Origin: Nectonema munidae
Taxonomy: Eukaryota > Nematomorpha > Nectonematoida > Nectonematidae
Assembly: GCA_030549495.1 (NCBI GenBank)
Contig: JAUIRK010000977.1
Location: forward strand, 52,501-116,500
DNA length: 64,000 nt
Reading direction: 5' to 3'
A program made the position numbers and the translations under genes. This document shows positions 1-12,100 of this stretch, in pieces; the stretch's first letter is position 1, and each line of letters starts with the position of its first letter. The notes beneath the pieces are model-generated. The model worked only from the letters and a program-made list of their open reading frames with translations, was not told where the DNA came from and ran no database searches.

Positions 1-118
<118 letters not shown>

Positions 119-218
119 CTCGGTATATACTCGCGTATAAGACAAAAAATACAAAAATTACTGTTTGTCTTCTACATGGCTTATTCAAAAATCGAATCAA
201 TTAGTCACTCCAATCTAA

Positions 219-464
219 ATGGTGGTAGATGTGTCAACGAGCAAGAAAGGTAAAATAAGAGAGATGTCCAGTTTGAACAGTATGTTACGCTGGTTCCAGC
301 AGGTGTATGCTTATGGCCTACCAAATGAAAGAAGTTTGATCGTGTGGGATTTATTGCGAGGCCATTTTATGGACAAAGTTAGGTCAAGAATAGGTGAAAG
401 ATACAAGACGGACATTGATCCTACAGCCGCTCAATATGTCACTGATGAGGCAATTCAAATATGA
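219..464 (+). CDS. Unrecognised short reading frame, possible fragment
   Basis: An 81-codon frame from ATG, with unusually balanced composition for this AT-rich window. Residues 16-80 have a coding-like look, including MLRWFQQVYAYGLPNE, HFMDKVRSRIGERY and DPTAAQYVTDEAI. After the stop the same frame stays fairly protein-like for another 30 codons (FLRAEHVDRVSRKTKH). I do not recognise a family. It lies on the strand opposite vigilin, probably inside an intron. It could be part of a retroelement gag/ORF1, a retrocopy of a host exon, or an exon of a nested gene. Confidence 0.25.
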   Translation: MVVDVSTSKKGKIREMSSLNSMLRWFQQVYAYGLPNERSLIVWDLLRGHFMDKVRSRIGERYKTDIDPTAAQYVTDEAIQI

Positions 465-1310
465 TTTCTGCGAGCCGAACATGTGGATAGGGTCTCAAGA
501 AAAACCAAGCATGAAAACTTAATATCGCCAGACATGTCAGTAAGACAAGATTCACGCTGAGATCGCCCGACATTCCGTCAAAAACCAAGCACTAAATCAT
601 CCATTCAAATCGTGGTAAGAGAAGACGACATGCTGTGGTTGAATCAAGCAGATTCTTGTGGCAAATAAGTCGAAAAAGACAAAGATCAAGCAACCATATA
701 ATCAGGGAGGATAAACGAGACAATTGTTCTAGAATCATATAATCAATCAAAATGATGAATTTTCTAATTTCTTTTCTAGGGAAAACGTGGACAACTTCCC
801 TCGTCTCATATACACGTCAGACTTAAAAGATTAAAAAATATCTAAAATAGCGTCAATAAATAGGGCTACTCTTTATTATGCATTTTCATAGCACCTTAAA
901 TTTTTGCCAGCCATGCATTTCTCGCAGCGTTCTTCATATCAACTGAGAGCCTATCCTTTAATCTCCCAATTGCGAAAACTCTTTTGACCGCGGACTTTCG
1001 TTTCTGTAATTTGCAACCAATTCTACTTTTTGTTTTTTCAAACAAATACCATATTTTTTATTTATATCGATCACATTAAATGATGGAATCCTTCTTTAAA
1101 TTGGCGATTATCATTTATTTAAAGAATGATGCTCTCCTCATTCTTTTGTTTATTAATTAATAAATATATTTTGAAACTACAATTATAAATGATTCGACAC
1201 CCTCATGATTTCTCATGACTTCTGTATTTTGGCGATAACTTGATAGTTTGGGATAGTGGTCGACAGCTGCCAACCTACTCTCAAGGAGAGAGAAGTAAAG
1301 ACGTACTCAC
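465..1310. other. Intronic stretch without recognised gene
   Basis: AT-rich sequence just downstream of the vigilin exon donor at 1310/1309. Apart from the decaying end of the preceding reading frame I see no coding region, RNA gene or terminal repeats. Confidence 0.5.
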
Positions 1311-1494
1311 CGATGCTGCCTTTCTTGCCAATGATGAAGGGGTGTAGGAGAGAGTCAACGCGCATCTCTTCCATCGTGTACTTCTGCGCGAGCGTATGCA
1401 GCAGTTTCTGCAGGAAGAGCACGCTTTGTTCCACTTCTTCCGGTATGCCCTGCACCAGAACACAGCCGTCGCTTCTGTGGATGTCGATGTGAAT
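1311..1494 (-). CDS. Vigilin exon, second half of one KH and start of the next
   Basis: 61 codons plus one base. IHIDIHRSDGCVLVQGIPEE completes the KH begun at 6870-6763, and VDSLLHPFIIGKKGSI opens the next with a GKKG loop. Acceptor TTTGCAG|ATT, consensus donor ATCG|GTGAGT. It is more GC-rich than its surroundings, as expected for coding DNA. It is the last vigilin exon in the window. Confidence 0.88.
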
Positions 1495-4400
1495 CTGCAA
1501 ACACAAGCACAACGTCATAAGAGTCGGCTGGAAAAGCACAATTTTCTTTTCTCACAAAACCTTTCCTTAGAATTAAGACACGTGCACCACTGACATACCT
1601 TTCTAAAATAGCCTGCAACGAAGCGTGTCACGGCAAAATGCCATGTAGAAGGAAATTTAAAATTCAATAGTTAAGAAACTTTATGGAATGCGGAAAATGT
1701 ATATTTAAAACCCTACACTTTTTAGCTAAGTTAGCAGGTAATGTTAAGAGGTAAATACACAAAATATTTAACATTTTATAAGCAATCAAATTTGTTGCAT
1801 ACAACGGATAAATTTTGTCATTTGGGCGATTAAGTTGTGAGGGATTTTGGTCTACGGGTGAAGTTATGAAAGGGAATTTTAAATTTTGGGCAGACAAATG
1901 CAGAATGCCCAGAATAAAAGCACTTTATCAGCCTTAATAAACATAATAGGATTAACATTCAACTCCAAACTAACTCACATACAACAAACACGCGCAAAAC
2001 AGTCATGAAAAAGCAAACAAAACAGTAAACCTTATTAGAGGCAGAGAAAAACAAAGAAATTCTCATCAACACCTACACAACTATTACACGACACGACCCA
2101 TACAAGAATATGCATCCACAATATGGGATCTGTTTTATCTCACACTAACTTGAAAAAGCTACAAACAATTCAAAATAAAACACTGCGTTTAACAACAGGT
2201 AACACCGTGGACACTAACACACAAACATCTATAGCTCCTCTTAAAGAACACATTAATTTACACGCGTATAACTTGAGAGCCAAAGCAGCACAAAAACATC
2301 ACCCATTAAACAAGTTCTACCGCGCTCAAAAAGCACAAAGGCACATGAAAAATACTATATTTCAAGACAACGAACGTATCTTTTATGACACATGTCAAAA
2401 CGAAAAAGACGATCAAAATCAAACATGAGTCAAAAAAGGAATACACACACAAACGGTAACCGAATATCTCTCCACACTCAAACATAACAAGCTCATAAAT
2501 ATTTCTCCACCAAAAATCGACACATATGAAGAAACACAATCAATACAATTAAGACATACACTTGCTCAACTTAGAACCAACAAGTCACCATTGCTCCGCG
2601 AATATCACTTCACGACACTCAAACCCATTCACTTATGGTCAAAGCCATGCAAAATAGTTAACCTACTTACTTTGTGAGGAAACAGTTTAGCAGAAGCTTG
2701 GATCTGACTCATTTACATGCATTATATATTATATTACATATATATCATCCAGGGGCGCACATCCTCAAAATTATTGGGGGGGGGCGAAATTTTTTTTCTT
2801 GCAATTTTCAAAATTAGTGATCTGGAAATACCACGGGAGACCAAATATTCAAGCAATCCTTTAAAATTGAACTCAGCGCATACCTAAAGTCCTAAATTTA
2901 TAAGATTACTTTTTAAAAATTTTTTTTACAAAATTGGTGAATAAATACTATACTTCCAGCGAAAATATTTTAAGACAATACGGAATTATTTAATGTTTTT
3001 GGTCGCCTCCTACGACATGCAGGTCATGCAATAGTCCTATTCTGTTTTCCGAGACTATACGGAATTATTTAATGTTTTTAGTCGCCTCTTACGACATGCA
3101 GGTCATGCAATAGTCCTATCTATTCTGTTTTCGGAGACTATACCGAATTAAGATTTTTTGTAAAAAAAAAGTTAACTTTTCATCTAAAATATTTAAAATT
3201 TAATTAAAGTAAACTAAAAAACTCAGCATACGACAATTTTTTAAATACAAAAATTTTTTTATAAAACAGCAAATATTCTTGGACTTTGTGTGTATCAAAA
3301 CACTTTCTAAATATAATTTGTATTTTAACTGATTTTAAGAACACATTCCCACAAATCTGCACCTTTGCTATTGTTTTCAAGAACTTTATAAAGAAAAAAC
3401 CCTATAGATTAAGAAATTTTAGAAATTTAGCCTTTCAAAACGGTACCAAATAAAAATATTTATATAATTTAAAAAAATCCTGAAAATCAAAAATTAGACG
3501 GGATTTTTTCTTACTTTTTAATTGGGGGCATTTTTACCTACAACCATCGAATATACACTAGTTTAAAAAAATCCACAAATATTAGGGGGTGGAATAGGGT
3601 ATTTCATTTGAAAAATGAAGTAGTTTACCAGGCACATAACAGGAATTGATGAAAGGATATTTGATTCATAGAGAAAACAAATAACTGAAGGTTGGGTAGT
3701 TTTATATGAGTGAATGTAGTCTAAAGGCAAAGAGTCTACTAGACACCCTGCGATGTTTATATGAAAAAATGTGATTGATTCAGGGGCAAGGGTATAAAAC
3801 GAAGTTAAAATTGTGCAAACAAAAATAAAACAAAAAATTAAGATCGCATTATTTCATTTTACTCAGCATCATTCAAAAATATTTTAAAAGCTAAATTGAT
3901 ACAAGCTACAAAAATCTACAAAAAGTAAAATAACTGTTAACATTTTGCAATGATTTGCCTTTTATAATAACTTTTAAGGAAAAAAGTCTATCAGAGTAAG
4001 TTATAGAGCTTCAACAAAAACTAAAAAATTTTAGAGCATAACTTAAGTTTTTTGAAAACTAATTTGACGTATTCCCTACAGAATACTCTATGGGTGGCAT
4101 GGCAGGTTGGTTAATATGATGGACATAGCACGGAAGCTTCTGGATTCGATTTCTCATCGATACGAATTTGTTCATAGTTTGACATAAGCGGTACATCAGT
4201 GCCTGGTCAATGAAAATACATCCGCTGCACCTAACCTTTTACTCAAAATTGAAAAATTTGCTACATAATTAACATAAGAGAGAAAGGAAACAAAATAAAC
4301 TAATAAAGCAATTTTCACTATTTCAAAATGGAACCGTTTGTTCTCAGAATAATTTCAAAATAATAGGAGGCATAAAAAATTAGAGTTTATTTGATATTTT

Positions 4401-6085
4401 CAAGTTTTTATAAGCAGCAAAAGCCAACCTTTAAGTAGCCCTTATAATTAAAAAATTATTTAAATAACGGTCGACAGACATTTCGCCCCATAGACGCATA
4501 GACAATTTGCCCGTGACAAATTGTCTCATAGGCTATTAGTTTATTTTATCTCTATTAAATTATTTTAAATTAATCAATTTATCTATTAATTTTTTAGAAT
4601 TGTCCATGAGACAAAATGTCTTATGAAAATAACGGGGCGAATTGTCCATGAAACAAAATGTCTTATGAAAATAATGGGGCGAATTGTCCATGGGACGAAA
4701 TGTCTTATGAAAATAATGGGGCGAATTGTCCATGGGACGAACTTTCTTATGAAAATAATAGGGCGAAATGTCCGAGGACCAAACTAACATAAATCAAAAT
4801 ATACGAGAAAAGAAAATCATTGCGTTTTTTTGAATATTTGTCTATAAATAAAATTCTGACAGCTGTCATAAATAGATCAAGTACATTTTTAACAACTGAA
4901 ACATTTTGTTTCGATATTATATTTTTATTATAATAATCAACAAATTTTCTTTAAAAAAAATGATTTGATTATGTACAGTGTTACTTATAAAATTTAACAA
5001 TAGAACATTATAAAAAATATCTCTGCTCAAATATTAAGCAAATAGAGTATTCTTTCTTTTAAAGTGAATAGATAATCAAAATATTCATACCCAAATAACT
5101 ATTTAAAAAAAATTCTTGACCTGAAAAAATTAAAGTTTTCAAATGTTACAAAATGTAGCAAATGTAATGATAAAGATTAAGTGACTTTTGTTGAAAAAAA
5201 AATTCTTAGCGCGAGTCTAACAATATTCATTGATATAAAATTGTAACGATTGAAAACTATTTTAATTTAACTCTATCTAAAGTCTGCATTCCCTTTTATT
5301 CTCTTATCCAACATTATCATGTATTCGAATGATCATTACATCCTATAATGCGAGCATCATACATGTTTTATAAACAGGCAGCAACTCTTACTTATAGAAA
5401 AGATTAAGTGACTTTTGTTGAAAAAAAATTCTTAGCGCGAGTCTAACAATATTCATTGATATAAAATTGTAACGATTGAAAACTATTTTAATTTAACTCT
5501 AAATGCAAATTAAACAGAAGCAGTGGTGTAGCCAAAAAAAGTTGCTAGAAGGGGCACAATTTAAAAACAAAAAATTTGCGCAGCATTATTTATACTTTCT
5601 TGATACTTTCATTGGAGAAATTTTCAAAAACTTATATCGCATTGCATGGGGGACCATGCGGTACATAGAAGTGTGGGCCCAGCCTAGCTACGTCACAGGA
5701 GAGAAGAGAGCTGAATGAGATAACAATAGAAGAGGGCTTGAATGAAAGAAGAGAGCTTGAATGAGCTTGAGTGAATGATTGAGTTTTAGCAGAGAAAGCG
5801 GAAGAGAAAAACAGAGGAGAGAGAAAGAGAAATAGAATCACTGTGACAAAAGAAAAGAAAATCTAGTAGATCATCAACATGTGTTTGCTCAAAAATACTA
5901 TAAAGAGGAGACACTGTGATAAACATTGCTTACTTATTGTGTGCATTGAAGCAATGGATTATTATTATTCTCACGCATCGTCTGTAAAATATGTTCGATA
6001 GAAATTTCAGAGCAACTTGGCATGATGTTTGATTGATTCGAAGGTCTGCATACATGTTTTATAAACAAGCAGCAACTCTTAAATT

Positions 6086-6119
<34 letters not shown>

Positions 6120-9100
6120 CGCCCCCCTCGCCCCCCGGATGTGCGCCCCTGATATCATCTCCAAACTATATACTACAGTGATTTATCTCCAACCTGTATA
6201 CTACGATGATTCATCTCCAACCTGTATACTACGATGGTTTCTATTCCATGTACAAATGACTAGGGAGACAATGTTCAACTTTCTGTTCACATTATGCTAG
6301 ATGTAAGATTTGATATACCTATTTCGGGGAGACGATGATACATAGTATTTCATATCTATATACCTGTATACTACAATGGTTCATCTCCAACCTGTATACC
6401 GCGATGATTCATCTCCAACCTATCAGTTCATATTTTGCTAGATGTAAAATTTGATATACCTCATTAGGGGAGAGGATGTTAGATAAGTTATTACCTATAT
6501 TTTTGTAATTTTTTCACGATATTAAATAATATATTTTATCAAATAATCAAAATAAAATTTTGTAATCAAAGAATCGAAAATATTCTTTAAAAAATCAAAA
6601 AATATGAAACTTTCTGTTCATATTTTGCTACCTCTTACAATGTTACAAAAGTTATTACCTATACTTTGCAATTTGCACGATTTTAAATATTATATTTGTC
6701 GAATAATCAAAGAATCGAAAATTCTGGCTTATCGAGCAAGATATAAGAATGAAAAGGCGAACCTTGGGAAAAGCATCATAAATAGGCTTGATATTTGCTC
6801 CTTGGTGGCCAATCAGGTATTTGATGATCCAAGGCTGAACCTTTAGGGTTTCGCTGGTGAAACTGTCTGCCTGAAATGACAAATTGTGAGCAGAGTCAAA
6901 AGAAAAATTACAAACCTTTTCCAGGATCAAGCTGAGAACTCGGGCGTGATTTTGCAAGGGACCAAAAATTCGGATGACCTCGTTATCACTGGACATGGCT
7001 GAAGCGTTAACGATGCAGTCCGTTTCTTTCATCATTTCTATAATGCCCGAACCTTTGGGTCCAATAACGTACTTGTGTTTTTCCTTAGCAACCTTGCACT
7101 CAAACCACTGGCACACCTCTTTCTAAAAATTAAGGTCGTCTAAATATTCAACTGCAAAAGATAATACAAAAAACACTTTTTTAATTAGATATCGTAAACT
7201 GAGACATACAAAGAATCCTAAAGACAATTTACAAAGATTTTTTATCAAACTAGGTTAAATGGTGTACAAAGCGAAGATATTTGAGAACGTTATCCAAAAC
7301 ATACCTAGAAAATTTTACTCCCAAAAAACAGATGTGTAAAGAGGAAATTTAAAAAAAGAATAACACGGTACAATTTAATTTAATTTTACATAAAGTATTA
7401 AACATGTTTTAATTAATTTTTTTCTTTTGAAACTAAATTTGACATTTTTTATTTCAGCTTTTTAGAAAATGAATTTTAATGAAAAGATAAACGGATAATT
7501 AAAAAATTGTTGCATATAAAGTTTAAGATTTGTGCTTGCTAAAAATTAATTGTGACATTTTGAATTGTATATTATAAAAGTTGCATGTACTTTTGTTATC
7601 TTCCTAAATTTTTGATTCATAAACACGATTCACTTATAACGTTAAAAATTGCACTGTGTATAATAGCAAAGAAACACGAGTAATAGAGATAAATCTTAAC
7701 CTTTTCTTGATATATTTTATTGATGCAGTCTGATATTGCCTCAACTTCCTCTTTCCTTCCAGACACCACGATTTCTGTGTTGGGGGAAGTAGAAGGAGGA
7801 ATATGGAGTTTGATGGAGGAAGAAAACTTTTCGAGATTGGAGAATAAATCGTGGTCGTGTTTGAAGCCAGCACAGGTAGAGTATGCACGAATGTATGGGT
7901 GATAGTCCTTCTCTATGTCCAGCCTTACGTTCTTCAGTTTTGACTAAATTTTTAAATACATTTTACAAATCTTTAAAATCAATAAACGTTCGTTTATTAT
8001 TACGAGTTTAAAACGGTATCGTAGTTGCAGATACAGATCATATTTATTTTTTGTGCATTCAGAAAAAAATTTAATTCATTCAGAGATTGCTTATAAGACA
8101 GTGTATGTATAAAATATTAGAAACGTAATCTGAAATGATGAAATGAAAAGAGGAAAATTGTGGGTTTGGGGATAACAGCGGGCCTCACGTAGAGATCTTT
8201 GTGGGTTTAAGAAATATCAAATGTGGGTATTTAAAAATTGTTAAGGCCAAACGACTAATCAAGTTAGACTGTCGTTGTTTTGAAACCAATAAGGTTTACC
8301 TTTTTTTTAAATAATTTTTGCATACACAGGGAGTGCTTTTCAAGGTTTTAAGCAAACTAAAAATTGGATTTATCGGTCTCTAATAGAGATGTAATTATGT
8401 GACAAGATTAACCAGTCACAAAATTCAACTGTTATGGTATGCCTTAGTTAGATGACACGTAGGTGCAACTTGTCACGAACTACAACAGCCAACGCATAGA
8501 AAAAAAGAAAATCACTTGTTCCTTTGAGATTTCCAAAATTTCTTGGGCAGCCCATTTGATGCCTTCTTTGGAGCCGGTGATGGAGACGTTGATGTTGGTG
8601 TCATTGATTCTGCTATCACTTGAAGTGGATTTTGAAAATAAGAGCTTTGTGTCGCTTTTCTCCTCAATTTTTTGCTTGACCAAGCCTCCTTTACCGATGA
8701 TGAACTTTTGGTGTTCTTTGGGTATAGACAAGGATAAGCTTGCCTAGAAATTAAAAAGCTTTAAGATTTTTTGGATATAATAGGATCTCATGCATTAGAT
8801 TAGAAAATTTGCAATCCAGTTTGCTGACGTGGTTACTTGTGCCAAACTCATGGTGTTTGTAGGATACGTCAGTGGTCAAGATTTTACAGCAGGGGCGCAC
8901 ATCCTCAAAATTATTGGGGCGAAATTTTTTGTTGCAATTTTTAAAATCAGTGGTCTGCAAATACCACGGGAGACCAAATATTCAAGCAATCCTTTAAAAT
9001 AGTGTATTCAGCGCATACCTAAAGTTCTAAATTTATAAGACTACTTTATATTTTTTTTACTAAATTGGTGAATTTAAATACTATACTTCCAGTGAAAATA

Positions 9101-12100
9101 TTTTAATTAAATTTGCATATCACTAAAACAACTGAAAACAAATAACTGAAGGTTGGATAGTTTTATATGAGTGAATTTAGTCTGAAGGCAAAGAGTCTAC
9201 TAGACACCCTGCGATGTTTATATGAAAAAATGTGATTGATTCAGTGGCAAGGGTATAAAATGAAGTTATAATTGTGCAAACAAAAATAAAACAAAAAATT
9301 AAGATCGCATTATTTCATTTTACTCAGCATCATACAAAAATAGTTTAAAAGCTAAATTGATACAAGCTACAAAAAGTAGAATAACTGTTAACATTTTGCA
9401 ATGATTTGCCTTTTATAATAACTTTTAAGGAAAAAAATTCTATCAGAAAAAGTTATAGAGCTTCAATAAAAACTAAAAAAATTTATAGCTTTTCTTAAGT
9501 TTTTTGAAAACTAATTTGACGTATTCCCTACAGCATACTCTATGGATGGCATGGCAGATTGGTTGAGATGATGGACTCAGCACGGAAGCCTCTGAATTCG
9601 ATACGAATTTGTTCATAGTTTGACATTAGCGGTCGATCAGTGCCTTGTCAATGAAAATACACCCGCTGCACCTAACCTTTTACTCAAAATTGAAAATTTT
9701 TGCTACATAATTAACATAAGAGAGAAAGGAGACAAAATAAACTAATAAAGCAATTTTCATTATTTTAAAATGGAACCGTCTGTTCTCAGAATAATTTCAA
9801 AATAATAGGAGGCATAAAGAATTAGAGTTTATTTGATATTTTCAAGTTTTTATAAGCAGCAAATACCAATATTTAAGTAGCTAACCCTTATAATTAAAAA
9901 ATTATTTAAACTAACGATCGACAGACATTTCGCCCCATAGATATGCTTATTATATGTGTAAAATTATTAGAAAATTTTATATTCTTGTTTATTTTATCTC
10001 TATTAAATTATTTCAAATTATTCATTTTATCTCTTAATTTTTTAGAATTGTCCATGAAACAAAATGTCTTGTGAAAATAATGGGGCGAATTGTCCATGGG
10101 ACGAACTGTCTTATGAAAATAATGGGCCTAATAAAAACTTGAGCAACATTATTTATACTTTCTTGATCCCTTCATTGGAAAAATTTTCAGAAACTGATAT
10201 CGCATAAGATGCATGGGGGCACCGTGAGGTACATAGGAGTGTGGGCACGGCCCTTCATGCCCCAGTCTGGCTACGTCACTGGAGAGAAGAAAGCTGATTG
10301 AGATAGGAGAGCTTAACAAGAGAAGAGGGTTTGAATGAAAGAAGAGAGCTTGAATGATTGAGTTTTAGCAGAGAAAGCGGAAGAGAAAAACAGAGGAGAC
10401 AGAAAGAGAAATAGAATCACTGTGACAGAAGATGAGAAAATCTAGTGGATCATCAACATGTGTTTGCTCAAAAATACTATAAAGAGGAGACACTGTGATA
10501 AACATTGCTTACTTATTGTGTGCATATTGAAGCAATGGATTATTATTATTATATAGCTCTCACATCGTTTGTAAAATATTTTTGATATGAATTTCAGAGC
10601 AGCTTGGCATGATGTTTGACTCGAAAGTCTGCATTCCCTTTTATTCTCTTATCCAACATTATCATGTATTCGAATGATCATTACATCCTATAATGCGAGC
10701 ATCATACATGTTTTATAAACAGGCAGCAACTCTTACTTATAGAAAATTATTGGAGGGCGAAGGTCATTTTCGCCCCACCCCCCCCCCCCCCGGATGTACG
10801 ACCCTGTTTTACAGAGAATTTTTTGTTCTGTCATACCTTGAATTCGACTATAAGTGATGAAGATATTTTCAATTAAGTCTCGTTGTTTTTTGTCAGAGAA
10901 AGACTGTTTTGAAATAATATATGTGCATGCACAACTGGCCGAGCGCCAGGAATGCTTGACCATCGATCAGAGTTCCGAGAAACGTGAATCTGACGAATCC
11001 TTAAACAAGGCATCTTCATTGTATGCTACATATATATGCTCTGGCATCTAAAATTCAACCAGCAGAGTTCAAATCAGTACTTGATGATGTGGTTCACATG
11101 GTAAATGCCATCACATCAAGTGCTTTAAAGGCAAGACTCTTTTCCCTACTGTGCCAAAAGGTTGGAAGTGATGAAGAAGTGTTACTATTTCACACTGAAG
11201 TTCACTGGTTGTAGTGGGGGATGTGGCAGCAAGAGTTGAATCACTAGAGAAGGTACTCACTAAATTCTTCAAATGTGATAACAAGACAAAGTCTCTTGAG
11301 TTAACCATGACATTATCAGACAGCCAGTGGATTCAGAAGATGCCCTACCTAACTGGCATATTCCTACGCCTCACGTCATTTAACTTATCCATCCAAAGCA
11401 CAGTAATTGATTTGATGGATAAACTAAGGTCATTCACCATGAAGAACAATGAAAAATCAAAATTAGTTAGAGCTTTAGGAAAGGAACGTCAAAGATGGAA
11501 ATCTTAGCTATTATCCATGATTTGACTATATGAGGAACAGTCAAATCAAAGGGAAGGTTTGTTCCTGGAATATTACGCCCTCTCAGTACCTGAAGACACT
11601 AAAGTTCCATTTTGAAACTAAAAGCAAGGATTTACACATCAATTGTCAGACCAGTTCTAACGTATGGGTGTGAATGTTGGAGTTGTCTTTCAGTCCTAAA
11701 AAATTACCTCTTAATTTTTTTAGGAAAATTATTATAAGTAGATTGTTAGGCATTAGTTAAACATATACAATAAATAATTTTATCAATTTCCTTTATTATT
11801 TAAGGAAAAAAATATTTAAAAATTTTGGGTGGAATCCCACCCACCAGGTCGGAAAAGTTGAACTTTATTTGGTAATAATTTTCTACAAAGTTTGCTTAAA
11901 TAACTCCATCTACTTATTTTAAAGTATAAAATTATAAAAAGGTAATACAAAATGCTTTATTTTTATGTAATAAAAAGTATTTTTGATAGTGAAAAAAAAA
12001 GTTTCACAAAAAGTAAGCTTAAAAATTTCTTTATTCATGATATTTTTCCCAGCAATTTCGATTTTTATTGAGACAGAGATAAACGTCACAATTTAGGCAC

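Larger units (their letters stand above)
2750..6151 (+). mobile_element. hAT-type element, copy 1 (CAGGGGCGCAC family), 3.4 kb
   Basis: Starts CAGGGGCGCACATCC and ends GGATGTGCGCCCCTG, a 15-bp terminal inverted repeat of hAT form (CAGGG...), flanked by a perfect 8-bp duplication ATATCATC, the length typical of hAT. The ends continue into ATTATTGGGGGG-type G-rich sequence. I see no transposase, so it is non-autonomous. Inside are a 79-bp tandem duplication (2979-3150), a tRNA-like segment (about 4088-4225), a 42-bp minisatellite (4597-4775), a direct duplication of about 105 bp (5171-5275 and 5400-5502) and a 30-base G run. It sits in the vigilin intron 1495-6762. Confidence 0.9.

Noticed and set aside
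4560-4790. 76-codon minus-strand frame with MDNSPHYFHKTF repeats
   Set aside because: Translation of the 42-bp minisatellite.
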